The notes under the pieces were generated by a model. That model was given only the letters and a program-made list of their open reading frames with translations. It did not search any database and was not told where the DNA came from. DNA of 64,000 nucleotides from Muraenolepis orangiensis (taxonomy: Eukaryota; Chordata; Actinopteri; Gadiformes; Muraenolepididae): contig CM051004.1 in NCBI GenBank assembly GCA_027704905.1, forward strand, positions 15,207,899-15,271,898, given 5' to 3'. The translations under genes and the position numbers were made by a program. Position 1 is the first letter of the stretch, and each line of letters begins with the position of its first letter. Of this stretch, positions 35,308 through 64,000 are shown in pieces.

Positions 35308-36555
35308 TAATGTCATGACGTGCTCCACATAGATGTATGAAGATGTTCCAGCATTCTCCTCTTTTACCTGTTTTTGGAGTTGTTTGCGCAGCTTGACAAA
35401 TCCTGACACAGCCACCAGAGCTAAGCTATTGTTTGACGACAGTGAGGTCTGTGTGTGAGAGAGAGACTGTGTTTGTCAGGTTGTGGCATGCTGCGCCTCC
35501 CAAGTTTTCTCACCACAAGCCCCTGAGGCCCCAGCCGACAACCCCTCCTGGGAAACAAGCATCTCGTACACCGTGGAGCTAGGGGGGGAGAGGAGAGAGG
35601 GAGAGAGACAGACGGGGGGAGAGAGAGACACACACAGAGCTATAGATAAGGCTGATTAGCTCCTGGCACCACATGTTTGACCTATTGATATGCTGTTCCA
35701 GCCGGGCCTGACAACTCTTTGGCTACAGCTTTTGGAAAAGGTATGCCTCTGATCGAGCCTCGATAAGAGATGGATAACTCTTGCTTCAATGTTTCTTCTT
35801 TTACTCCCTAATGAGACATTGACTAGCAGACACACGCATGCTCTCTCGCTCTCTCTCTCTCTCGCTCTCTCTCTCGCTCTATCTCTCTCTTACACTCTTT
35901 CTCTCATATGGAGTCGTCTCCAGGCTTTAATCCCCACTATGATGACTCATTGGTGCATCCAGATCATGAATTTCTAACCCAAGCAGTGAAACGATGGTTT
36001 AACAAATGTAATGTTAAAGTAGTCATTTGGCGAGAAGTCATGTTTATCTTGCACAACATTAACTGGGGACGGGTGTGCTGAATTGGGGCAAAAATATAAT
36101 ATATATTGAAAGATTTGAAGACGTCTTCGAGAATTTGTTGCTTTGAATAATATGAGCGGTTTGTGATCTCAGTGAACACTCAGATTGGTGAATCTCTGTG
36201 AGCCCTGACCTCTGGCTCGCCAATATCTGACCCCCCCCCCCCCCCCCCCTCCGCCTCCGAGATGGGAGTTGTGTAAGCTTGTGTTGTTCCTCAGTCAATA
36301 TGAAACTAATCTGCAGTGACCCCAGGCATGGGATAACCCTGTGATATTTACCAAGTGAGGAACACGGGGACTCTCTAAGGTATTCACACGCACACACACA
36401 CACACACTACACTTAGTGTTTTACTGCTTGTCCGATGAATCACCGTGACCAAGTGATTACATGTGAACTGGGGTAAACAATAATTATTATTTTTTTTAAA
36501 CCATGTCCTTTTTCATTATGTTTTTGCTTTCAAGTGTCCGTGTGTGTGCGTCGTG

Positions 36556-36593
<38 letters not shown>

Positions 36594-36773
36594 GTGACTT
36601 CACTCCTGGACGAAACCCAGTACCACGGCACCGTGCCTCTGAGTGAGTTGGCAGAAAACCAGAAAACAACTGAAGGATTGTCATATTTCTTCAGTCTCCT
36701 TATCTCCTCCCGCGGTGCTGGATAATTCACTTTAACACCGGGTGACACGCAAGTTATTCACTAGCATAGGAAT

Positions 36774-37160
<387 letters not shown>

Positions 37161-39627
37161 CATCTTCTACTTAACCCACAAGGCCAGCACGGCAGTAGAG
37201 GAAGACTTAACCTTGAGGTTTGCTGTCGGTATGACTGAAGGCTGCTTTGACCCAATAGACCAGGAGCTGTCCGCCTGCCTTGCCCCGCCAGGCCCCTGGA
37301 GAGTGGCCCAAACGCTTAGTGGGGGAGCTGTGACTGGTACCCTGCCTCAGGGACTCGTAGAGGAAGAGATAGAGATCCTATCGGCTTCCTCTGAACGTCA
37401 CCGCCCCCCCCCCCCCCCCCCCCCCCATTTCACTCCTAACCGCTCTTGTTTTCCGGACCCTCTTTCCTGTTAACAGGCGGTGTGAGGGGAATGACCCTGG
37501 CAGCACATCGCTTCCTCTCCTTCTTCCTTCCTTCCTTGCTATCCTTATTTCTATTTTAGAAAAAGGTTTTTTTTGTCACCGGGTCACAGTCCTCCACGCT
37601 TATTGGTCACAAATCAAACTGGTGCGCGAGAGAGAGAGAGAGAGACACACACACAGACACACACACACTGTGCTGGCTGTGCACGTGACTGCCTCCCTGG
37701 GACCATGCCACATGCTGCAACTCAACAGCCTGGCAGACTCTTTCTGGTACAGAGGAACGCAGAGCCAAACGACCTTCATTCATTCGTTTGCCTGTTAAGA
37801 GATGTGTGTGCATTTACTCAATGCCAGGTTTATAGTTTATTGTTGTAGGGTCCCCCGTCGCAGTACTGTATTCTGAGGAAACAACTGTGTTAACCCCCCC
37901 CCATGGGGTCTTCGAGCAACTTTGGGGCTGTATGTCACGTCACTAGAGACAGAAGAGGGTGTGCCTGAACAGACCGCACAGCCTGAGTGCTAATAATCTC
38001 CAAGGTGTGTGTGATAGATAAAGAGAGGGATGGAACAAGGGCACACATGTCCCAACAAATTGCTGTTGAGGTCAAAGTACTGGTATGGTGGGAGCTAGTG
38101 ATCATTTGTCTTGGGCTGTACTTTGCGAGAAGTGTTTTTCGTACACACGCCAGAAGCAGGGATGTTTTTGGATAACTAGCGTTGCGGAAATTGGAGAGAG
38201 TCTGCAACTCTCAAAATGTAAACATGGATTTATAAGTTGTCTAAACGAGCCTTTCTGGGGGATGTTTTGGAAGGCATCTCTCTGTCTGGGTTTGGCTATT
38301 TTCTGATTATGGCATTTATTTTGCTTAGGTTTAAGTATACAGGTCCGTGGTTCAATCAGTTTAGACTGTCTGACTGAATTCTCAATCGCAGGCTGTGTGT
38401 GTGTGTGTCATTTGCAGTCCCCAGACATAAACGGATAAGTGATTGTCCGGTCGTAATGCATTATCGGCCTTCAGTCACCAGCCAGTCTACAGTCAGCCGA
38501 GACGGAGCTGCCACCAGCTAGTCTGCTGCTTTCAAAGATCCAACTCAAACCTTGGGTGCTTCGTTCATCGACAGGCGTGTGCTTAACGCCAGTGACAGAC
38601 GGGTGTTGATGTTAATAAACCAATGGATCAATAAATCGTCAGGTGGGAGATTAAGGCCAGTGTAATATCTGTTAATTGATTTACTTTACGATATGTGGGG
38701 GGGGGGGGGGGGGGGGTGTATTTCTAGGAGACCTGCGTAGTGTGTTAAAGTGACCCGGTCCCTTTACCCCACATGATGGGTATTGAATATCAAAGAGCCG
38801 TAACCGTGGCGATGATGCTGATTTGATCAGGATCCACAGCTGCTGCCTCACTGGAGAGAGAGGGAGAGAGCATGTGGCAAGCTCAGGAATTCCTCCTACT
38901 TCCTGTTTTCCTTTTTTCCCCAATTTTTTTTTTCCTATGAATCAAATGTCTGGTCACTAAGTAACCGAGAGTCGAGACGTGTGGCCTCAGCCGGCCATAA
39001 AAACCCACCAGATTCCTAAAAGTATTAACCTCTAACTCGCCGTATTAAGACGTATTGGCATCTTCGGTATTTCCTTTTTCCTTTTGCTTTTGGATGTGTA
39101 TTTTATGCTGCTGCTGTAGTCCTCCCCCCCCCCCCCGACTTGCAGGTGTGTATTTATACCCACCTTTCGGTCACACGCCTACTTCCTGTCAGGCGGTTCG
39201 AACCGTTGCATGCTGGTAGGGAGCGGGCTCCTTTCAGCCCCTGTGCCTTTCTGCCACAGTTGGAACATCAGCGGCATGTTAAGTGATGGTGGGAACTGTG
39301 AAGAGGCTGTTGGCTCAGCCCTGTTAAGACGCACACACACCCGTGCAAACATAGGCACACACACAGACACACAGACACACAGAGACATAGACACACATAG
39401 ACATACATTCTCACACACACACACACACACACACGTGTCGTTAGCCTGCGGAGTGACAGCAGTGTGCATCGACCTGCTGCCGGTGACGCATCTGCAGCCA
39501 CATGCTGTGTATTTGCAGGCCATTAGAGTGTTTGTCATTAGCATAGCCTCCCTTAGCTCAAATCAATGTAGTGTCCTCCCCTGGTGGCCTGACCCAGAGG
39601 ACAGAAATGGGCTACACTTGTACTTGG

Positions 39628-39774
39628 TGTGTTACCGCTGTTATACTACTAGATTAGATTCAAATGTATTGTCATTGCACAGCACAAGTACAGCACAGCT
39701 AAAAAATTTGAGTGTAAATGTTGCAGTAAATTGCATAGGTGTGTTACCACTGTTTAACGGTTGTATTACTAGAT
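39628..39774. repeat. repeat fragment flanked by direct repeats
   Basis: 'gtgtgttaccgctgtt...actactaga' at about 39628 and 'gtgtgttaccactgtt...attactaga' at about 39741 flank 'attcaaatgtattgtcattg' and 'cacaagtacagcacagc', a string common at the ends of fish transposons. Confidence 0.5.
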
Positions 39775-40359
39775 ATTTTCCATCAAATTGAAGGACATCT
39801 GATTTTCATGACCACACAGGGAGCTTGTATTGATAAAAAAAAAAAAGTCAGATCCTATTTAAATGTTGGCATATAAACACATGGTAACGCGCGCGCAGCC
39901 TTCTGAACAATAGATTGAATGGCTCCCGTACCACTTTTATCATGGGGTCTCAAACCCTCTCTGTTGCTGCTGTAATCCACCTACGCCCATTGTGTGTGTG
40001 TGAAGTCCGCTTATAGTAGAACCTTAGGAATCCAAGGCAATTCAGTCGCTTCACTCTTTAAGCTAATGGACAGAAGAGTCTGTTCATGTGAGAATGAAGC
40101 CTCTCTACGCATGCCTCATCTCAAGACTTTTAAAGGCGGTGTGTTGGCATGGTTTACTGGTGTTTCTAGAACTGGAGGGAGGGAGAGAGAGAGAGAGAAT
40201 ATCTCTGTAAATGTCACTTCACTCACTGCTCAACACAACACATCACTGACCCACTTTTGCTTGCTGGTGCATCTGCGGCACGGGTTTACAAATGCATGAG
40301 GCATTTCGACCCGCCGCCGGGCGGCAAAGCGACATGCGTGAGAGTGTGTGCAAGCGACG

Positions 40360-40409
<50 letters not shown>

Positions 40410-41393
40410 ACACCACCACACACCCCCCCCCCCCCCCATGTCTGGGGACAGATGCATTGGAGACTGTGCCGAAGTCTCTTATTAGCCTGTACCTAAACCA
40501 CTGGTGCTGTCCATCGCCGGGCTGTTCCTAAAACAAACTGATTACACAGCAGTGCTCTTTTAGTGGCTGTGGGGAACTATGGAAAACTACGGACTTCTGA
40601 CTGACTCTTCTTCTACTACTCTTTGCTCCTAAAACCATTTTGAAACATAACCCATCATTAATATGGTAATAATATCTATCCATATATATCTAAATCTATC
40701 CATAGCTATATCTATCTCTGGGGTGCTGGTCTTGCTCGTAGGAGTGGGAGTGGAAGCAGACGTGCACCGTGAGCAGAGTGATAAAGCGTGATCGGCGACG
40801 GTGTGGAGAGACGGGCCCGCAGTACCAGACAGGGAGCTGGAAGTGGGTCCTTTCTTTTTTTTTTTAAATGGCAGACCCACTTCTGAGTAGCATGAGCACA
40901 CGCCTTCCAGCTAAACCCCTCGTTCTGTTTAGGTTCACTCACGTCGGCTTTTTCACATTTGTTTAAAAATTATTATTATTATTATTTTTTGCCACGCAGA
41001 CTGCCGGATAGCGATCTGTACACTACACATTGAACAAGTGGATGGGATTGCTGGGCTGTTTTTTTTTTTTTGTACGGCTGGCTCCCTGACCCCGTGTGTC
41101 TGTCTGTCTGTATGAAGCAGGGCCCGCCGGGTTTAAAGGGAGCACCTCCCCTCTAAACGGGTTCCACGTCACATCACGTCACACCTCCCGCTCTACATGG
41201 GCCTAATAAGAGGGCCGGTTGAAGAGGGCCGGTTGGCGTGGAGGACGATTGTTTGGGATGGCAGCCGGCCCAACATTTTTGAGAGGAGAGCGAGCTGTAT
41301 ACTGGATACGTGCTCTATATCAACACTTGTAGAGCTCTATAACAACACTTTACAACACAACACCACTATACATGAACCCTAATCCTACTGTGG

Positions 41394-41524
<131 letters not shown>

Positions 41525-43033
41525 GCTGAGGCCCCCCAGCATTGGGCTCAGCACTTAACTACTGAGGCTGGTTAGGCAGCCAATGTCTTTGTCTTTGAGC
41601 TGCGGCATGTGAATGTCAAAGAGCAGTGGAGGGAAGGAGACAGACAGGCAGGCAGGGAGGGAGGGAGGCGGATGTGTGGAACTGGATTCACAGGGGGATA
41701 ATTCAACGGGATCGGGGCCATACGGTGAGTCACACGGCGCCTGGAGGCACTTCCACCAGCGACGAGCCCCGGCATGATCCCTGCCCCCCACCCCCCCATT
41801 ACTGGTGGGGTTTTAAAATTTTTTTTTTATTATATATAAAGGATCCGAGAGGGTGGGTGTGGTGTGTGTGTGTGTGTGGTGTGTGTGGTGTGTGTGGTGT
41901 GTGTGTGGGTGTGGTGTGTGGTGTGTGGTGTGTGTGGTGTGTGGTGGTGTGTGTGTGGGTGTGTGTGTGTGTGTGGGTGTGTGTGTGTGTGTGTGTGGTG
42001 TGTGTGTGTGGTGTGTGTGTGTGTGTGTGTGTCCACGTGCGATGATGTCACCCAACATGCCACACACGTTTAACCCCCGAAACCCCTTCCACCAGGGGAC
42101 GGCAGAGATGCCAAACCTGTATAGATCCGATTTAGAAACAGCCCATTTCAATCGGTCCTCTGTTGAGCTTTTAGATGGTTTGCCGACTTTGAGTTTGCTC
42201 TCGCCGCTGGAGGCGTTAGGTGTCCGTTCAAAGCGCAAAGACGAATGCTAATTCCTTTGCCAGCATTAGACATTCAGACACCAGGGGGGGGGGGGGGGCA
42301 GACAGGCAATCGTTAAAGGTGTTGGTTGTGAGCAGGAAAGCGGCTCTGAAAAGTGCTGTGCTGTGGGAAACGCCAAAGACGTGCAAACGATCCACATGAT
42401 AAACACGGCCTTCACCTGAGACGGTCTAGCCCTGTTATTTGCCGTCAGCGGTAGCCAAGTGTGAGCTCCCCGAGTGTTCTTCTGAGTCTCTGGTTGAAGG
42501 TAAAATAGTGTCTGTATGTTTTTATAGAGCTACGTAGAAAATCGTTTTTTTGGGGATGATGAAAGATTTTGCGTCGCCCTTAATACATGAACATGCAAGA
42601 TTTATTGGGATAACTTTTCGTATTTTTTTCGTCTATTGGCACACTACTATGATTTCAGTCCTGGCCCTCATTTTTTTTTTTATACCCAAACCAAGTGAGA
42701 CATCTAGTGGTCATTGTGAAACATGCATCTGATGAGTGTTGGACAAGAAAGTAGCAACTATGACCCTTTCCTTTCCTGCGGAGTGTACGCTATTTGTTTC
42801 CATCGTCAAGCGTTACTCTCTCACTTTGGTTTTTGTTTGGAGGTGGGAGCTTCTGTTTCGGTTGACCTTTACAGGGTGTTCAGCGAACCAAATTACTTCT
42901 GCATACCGTTCAGGAACTCTTGTCATCCAACGGTGTGGCTTTTATTGGCTATCACATAGCGTTTCATTTTCGGATCTGATCTGCTCGGCGGTCACATGAC
43001 CAAGTGGTTGGGTTTAGCCTGACTGACTGACTG

Positions 43034-43070
<37 letters not shown>

Positions 43071-43493
43071 CACGGGGATTTGGTTAAATGTTGAGTTTTT
43101 AACCAGGCTCATGTGACTAAATTCGCTGAGCGCATCGGCAACCAGCTTCACCCCAAACTAACTCACGGGATCTCGGAGGCACCACAGGAGTGGGAGCCGG
43201 TCACGCCTGCACGGACACCTGGCGCGGCGCGGCGATGAACCGTAGCTGCTGCTGCTGCTGAAGCCACTGGCACGTGCTTCAGTCTGCCTAGCAACCACTG
43301 TTGCTTTCCTGCCATCTTCTAGTATTCTGGCACGTGTTCCAAATGTTACTGTCGTCTTGAGAAATGCAGCTTTTGGAAGTCTTGCCTTTTCCGTGTGTGT
43401 GCGTGTGTTCAGATGAATCATCCTGACTGTACTCCCCTGGTCTCTTTATATCCCTCTTCTTTTTGCCCTCCCCTTTTTCTTTTTCTCGTGTAG

Positions 43494-43609
43494 ACGGCAA
43501 GATCCAAGCACAGGAGGACAATCCCAGGATTGAAGAGGCTGCACAGAGGAGGGCCAGGGGGGCAGCCAAACTCCAGCGCCATGCACTTGATCTGACACAC
43601 ACACAACCG
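43494..43609 (+). other. ralgps2: probable untranslated exon of ralgps2
   Basis: A strong acceptor (ccctttttctttttctcgtgtag) precedes 43494 and a consensus donor (aaccg|gtgagc) follows 43609. Joined to the next exon (45336), the frame leading into the ralgps2 start contains a stop (tga at 43588-43590). The exon therefore fits a 5' UTR. It contains a tiny upstream frame, MHLI, from the ATG at 43581. An exon is strongly suggested, but transcription is not shown. Confidence 0.5.
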
Positions 43610-43663
43610 GTGAGCAGCACCTCAGCCGCCTGTCACAGTTTGCTTGAAGTGTGTGTGTTGGCT

Positions 43664-43703
<40 letters not shown>

Positions 43704-44838
43704 TATTTAATTTATTGTTTTACATTTCCGCTGTGACCGGATCTACCTATCCGAGGACCATTGTTTATTTTGAATTTTTAATGGCCCACTTGGATCTGGT
43801 TGTACACTGGTGTGTTTAAAAAAAGAAACTGCTTGGCAAATGTTCTGCTTAATAAATGGCGGTACAACCAGATGGTGGACGGGTCGGCTTCCCTTCAAGC
43901 CTTGAACAATACCGATCAGTGTTCAGACGCTGACGGATTACACATGCATCACTCTGTGATTGGTGGAGCCCGTTGTTTGTGGCAGATCCTGGCAGAGGAA
44001 CCTTTTTGTGTGTCAACAAACACGCAGAATGTTTTGCAGGTGTACTGTTGATTTTGGACGTCTGTACGCTGTAACATTGCTAATTCAAGAAAGTATTTCT
44101 CCCATTGGCCCCAACGCGATACTTCACTTAGTGGTTTCAAGGTGACCAACTGTCTCTTTTGATACATCCTGCGACACCTCATTTCTGCTCGTATAACGTT
44201 TTGTTGTTTACCGGTCATTGTTTTTATTTCTTAGTCTGTTGCCGGTGCCAAGCACGACAGCTGGCTTGGTCTCAGCGCCGACTACAGGTCAGACACGTTG
44301 GCTTGTAACGCACAGCTACAGAGGTGCCCGCTGATACAGGGGGGCGGCTTGCATGCAATGAGGCGGCTTGCGAGTGAAGACCGCTGTCCTCTGTGAGAGA
44401 GTGTTACCATTCAACAGTGACGTGCCTTGTGTCTGCTGTAGTATGGGTCGTATCACATTCCAAGCAGTTGGGACCATTTTTTGTTACAAGTGGGCCAGAC
44501 CCTTACACTTAGCAAAATGGCAGCTTTGGCCTTGGCTATGTGGTGGGACTTTGTTCAATTTGATTAACATTTCTGCCTTCTCAGCAGCCTGCTGTGTGGG
44601 TCATTTAATCCTAACGGAGAGAGGTGACCTCGCTCTCGCTCACGCTCTCGCTGTCTCTCGCACGCATCTTTCCTTCTTCTGCAATTTCGTTGGCTCACTG
44701 TTACCCTTACAGGATCACTTGTCGTATATTGATCAATACGTATGTATTTATCAACGTACTTTAGTGGCATCAGGTCTGTAAATTGATACAAATGGGCACA
44801 CTGCTACCATGCCTCAACCTGCCCCAAATGGGAACGAA

Positions 44839-44943
<105 letters not shown>

Positions 44944-45409
44944 AGCTTTGCTTGCCATCAGCATCTCTTTATTGTTCATTAGTGTCACTCTCCAGTCCTC
45001 TGACTTAACGGCAGGAGCAGAATATTGATTCTGACATTGCTGAACAAAAAAAACTAGCAGAAATGTTGGCTTGACCTTCTTAAACAAGACCTTAATTAAA
45101 AGGAACAAGAGATTTAAATGACGGAATTAAGGAAGGAAGGAAGGAGGGTGCTAATGAGTCGTTCTAAAATTAGTCAAATTAACCTGTCTTCACCTCTGGT
45201 CTATCCAACTGTTCCTCCCATATTTACCAGTAGGTGGTGCTGCAGACAACGGCTGAGTGATGAGGATATGGGCGCTATAAAGCCTTGATATTAAATAGTG
45301 TGTGTGTGTGTGTGTCTCACTCTCTCTTTGTCCAGAGGGCCAGACAGGCTTTGCTGCGACAGAGCATGATGAGCGGTCTCCTGCGCTAGAGCTGGATGGT
45401 GTGGGAGTG

Positions 45410-61927
<16,518 letters not shown>

Positions 61928-61939
61928 GTAAGACATAAA

Positions 61940-62083
<144 letters not shown>

Positions 62084-62214
62084 ATCAATCGCTTGACAAA
62101 TCACACTTCATTTGTGAATTGCATCTGCAACATAATTTGTTTGGAATAGTTTGCCAAGTTTTGATTTATTTGTTTTTGTACAATTGTGAGGCCTTCAATG
62201 AAACCTGTATTGTA

Positions 62215-62257
<43 letters not shown>

Positions 62258-63100
62258 CACATCTGTTGTTGTTATTTGGAATGCTTCCATGAGTGACCAA
62301 AGCTATGGTGTGAATGTGGCTGTATATTGTCATGGCGTGTCAGATGTTGTATACACTTTGGTGCGGGGGAACAAGAATACCGCACGTTCTAATTTGGCGA
62401 ATGTCATGGCGGCACATTTCAGTCAATCATCCAGCAATGAGACGCATTGTCATCTGGTGGTGTCGGGTTGGCCCTCTGTAATAACCCTAATAACTCTTCA
62501 CCGTGTTGGTTGTTCAATTTTGATTCTCTCCCCTTTTTCCCTCGTCTACAGTTTATTGACTGGTTCATGGCAGATGTTTTTAAAGCCGTGTGAGAGAGCG
62601 TGTTGGTTTGGGCACAGAGGAGGAGGACCACCCCCCCCCCCACCCTGGGGGTGAGGGGGGGTTTGGAGGGAGGGAGGGAGGGCTAGAGTGGAAAGGAGGA
62701 CTTTTCTCCTCGCTATCTCCTAATATTTTCCCCCTTCTCGTCGGATGTGGTCCCCCGGGCCAGTCCCCTTGTGGGGCGGCGTCCATGATGTCATGCCTTT
62801 TTGTTGCTTGTCTTTTGTTCCACAAGCCGTCGGTGTAACCAAGTGTCTGTTTCCCGCCGCTTCCCAGGGCGATGCAAACAAGTTAAACGTTAAAGAAGAA
62901 TCCCCAATAAACCAATTACATAAAATATGACCGATAATTGTTTGCTCATGCAGTACAAGCCCCCCCCCCCCCCCCCCCCTTCCTCAGACCAGCTTTGTAT
63001 TCCAAGCCAATGCTTTGAAATGGAAGCCAGCGTTCTGTATACAGCTGTGAGGAGGAAATGTTTTCCCCAGGAAAATTAACTACATTTGTTTCTACTTCCG

Positions 63101-63150
63101 TGTGTGTGTGTGTACGTGTGTGTGTGCGCGCGCGCGCGTGTGTGTGTGTG
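63101..63150. repeat. alternating purine-pyrimidine tract with (GC)n core
   Basis: 'gtgtgtgtgtgtacgtgtg' followed by 'tgtgtgcgcgcgcgcgcgtg' and more GT gives about 50 bp of unbroken purine-pyrimidine alternation, the classic Z-DNA-prone pattern. Confidence 0.8.
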
Positions 63151-63920
63151 GTCTAGCGGTCAACTTTTGACAGTTGACTTTGACCCCCTGCTGTGTGCAT
63201 GCGTGTGTGTGGTCTGTTTTGTAAGAGTTTATAATAGGTACAACTTCCTGCCGTGATGTCTATCTATGGTCATACTAGGACTGAGCCTGGGCTCTACAAA
63301 CTGATTGCCACTCATTGGGGGGGGAGGGGGTGCGCACGTGTGTTTTTTAACAGTGCCTTCAGTTGCGGCTCCTGACGTGCGTGCGTACGTGCAAACGAAA
63401 CAAAACATCCACACACACGTTCCCTTACAAAGATGTCATTTAATTCCGCCGGGGATGCCGTAAACAGCCTTGTTAATGTAGGATGGAGCGGAGCCTGGCG
63501 GTTGAGCTGAAAGGGTTTTTTTAGCCGAGGCCAGAAACGTGCTCTGGCCGCCACACGCCGGTTTTCTGCGTAGATGCGCGTAGCTAGCTAGCGAGCGAGC
63601 AAAGAGACGAAGTAATGGAAAGTAGAGGAAGGACCGGCACTAGCCAACTAGCGCTCAGTCTGTTTCTGAGAATGCCTAATTTCTCCGATCCTTTCCATGA
63701 CCTATATAGGCGGTATCAGTAGCCAACACAACACAGGAACAATAGCCTGGGCTTGGGGTATCCAGATGTGTGGGGGCTGTACGTGTGCATGTAGCCCGTC
63801 TCCTCTGCAGTGTTTTGCTGAGGACTGCTTTTTCTCGCTCTCTCGCTCTCTGTCGCTCTCTCGGTCTGTCTTTGTCTCTCTCTTTCTCAATCTTTCTGTG
63901 TCACTCGGCCTCTTTGTCAC

Positions 63921-64000
63921 TGTCTCTTGGTCACTCTGTCTCTTGGTCACTCTGTCTCTTGGTCACTCTGTCTCTTGGTCACTCTGTCTCTTGGTCACTC
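63921..64000. repeat. 16-bp tandem repeat, five exact units reaching the window end
   Basis: tgtctcttggtcactc repeats at 63921, 63937, 63953, 63969 and 63985. It is preceded by CT-rich sequence with diverged units and probably continues past the window. Confidence 0.97.

Noticed and set aside
43463..43819. Coding exon DGKIQAQEDNPRIEEAAQRR as N-terminal extension of ralgps2
   Set aside because: Joining in that frame hits a stop in the next exon (cgc tag near 45389). The frame that does enter the ralgps2 start has a stop at 43588. It therefore fits an untranslated exon only.

Overview
This is vertebrate nuclear DNA, most probably from a teleost fish. It has split genes with GT-AG introns, teleost-type tRNA-derived SINEs and LINE fragments, and a very high load of short tandem repeats. 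(CA)n/(GT)n arrays of 100-200 bp recur every few kb, alongside long GA and GCGT arrays. That STR density resembles what is reported for cod-like fishes (Gadiformes); this lineage guess is inference only.

Four protein-coding genes can be read exon by exon. From left to right they are: echdc2 (+, 9419-15146, 11 coding exons, 296 aa, complete), a mitochondrial crotonase-family protein; a zyg-11 family gene closest to ZYG11B (-, 17513-24502, about 742 aa, complete apart from an ambiguous last exon), a CUL2 substrate receptor; coa7 (+, 25298-26360, 3 coding exons, 231 aa, complete), a Sel1-repeat cytochrome c oxidase assembly factor; and the 5' part of ralgps2 (+, coding from 45410, last visible exon ending 61927, 203 complete codons), a RasGEF for Ral GTPases. 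echdc2 and zyg11 converge tail to tail. zyg11 and coa7 are head to head, with 795 bp between their start codons, which implies a shared promoter. ECHDC2, ZYG11A/B and COA7 are also neighbours on human 1p32.3, whereas RALGPS2 lies on human 1q, so the right-hand junction is a point of rearranged synteny.

The left flank (1-9400) holds no recognisable host gene but many transposon relics. These are a MITE-like repeat, a broken TTF-type/hAT-like first exon ending in a hairpin, a roughly 340-bp foldback element, and a nested DNA-transposon block (7029-8794). That block includes a 466-bp element flanked by 8-bp direct repeats and carrying a broken THAP-like exon. A near-perfect 37-bp-arm hairpin sits just upstream of echdc2. 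Inside genes, echdc2 intron 4 carries a LINE reverse-transcriptase fragment split by a second LINE tail, and zyg11 intron 1 carries a LINE C-terminus and a duplicated splice-acceptor segment.

The stretch 26361-45409 is intergenic DNA plus the likely 5' untranslated region of ralgps2: a GC-rich candidate first exon near 27130-27377 and a well-formed untranslated exon at 43494-43609. The rest is intron with SINEs, microsatellites and poly-C tracts. I found no new biochemical system. The most interesting signals are the nested P-like/THAP relic, the perfect hairpins, a SINE pair that records the birth of a microsatellite, and UG-repeat arrays pressed against zyg11 splice sites.
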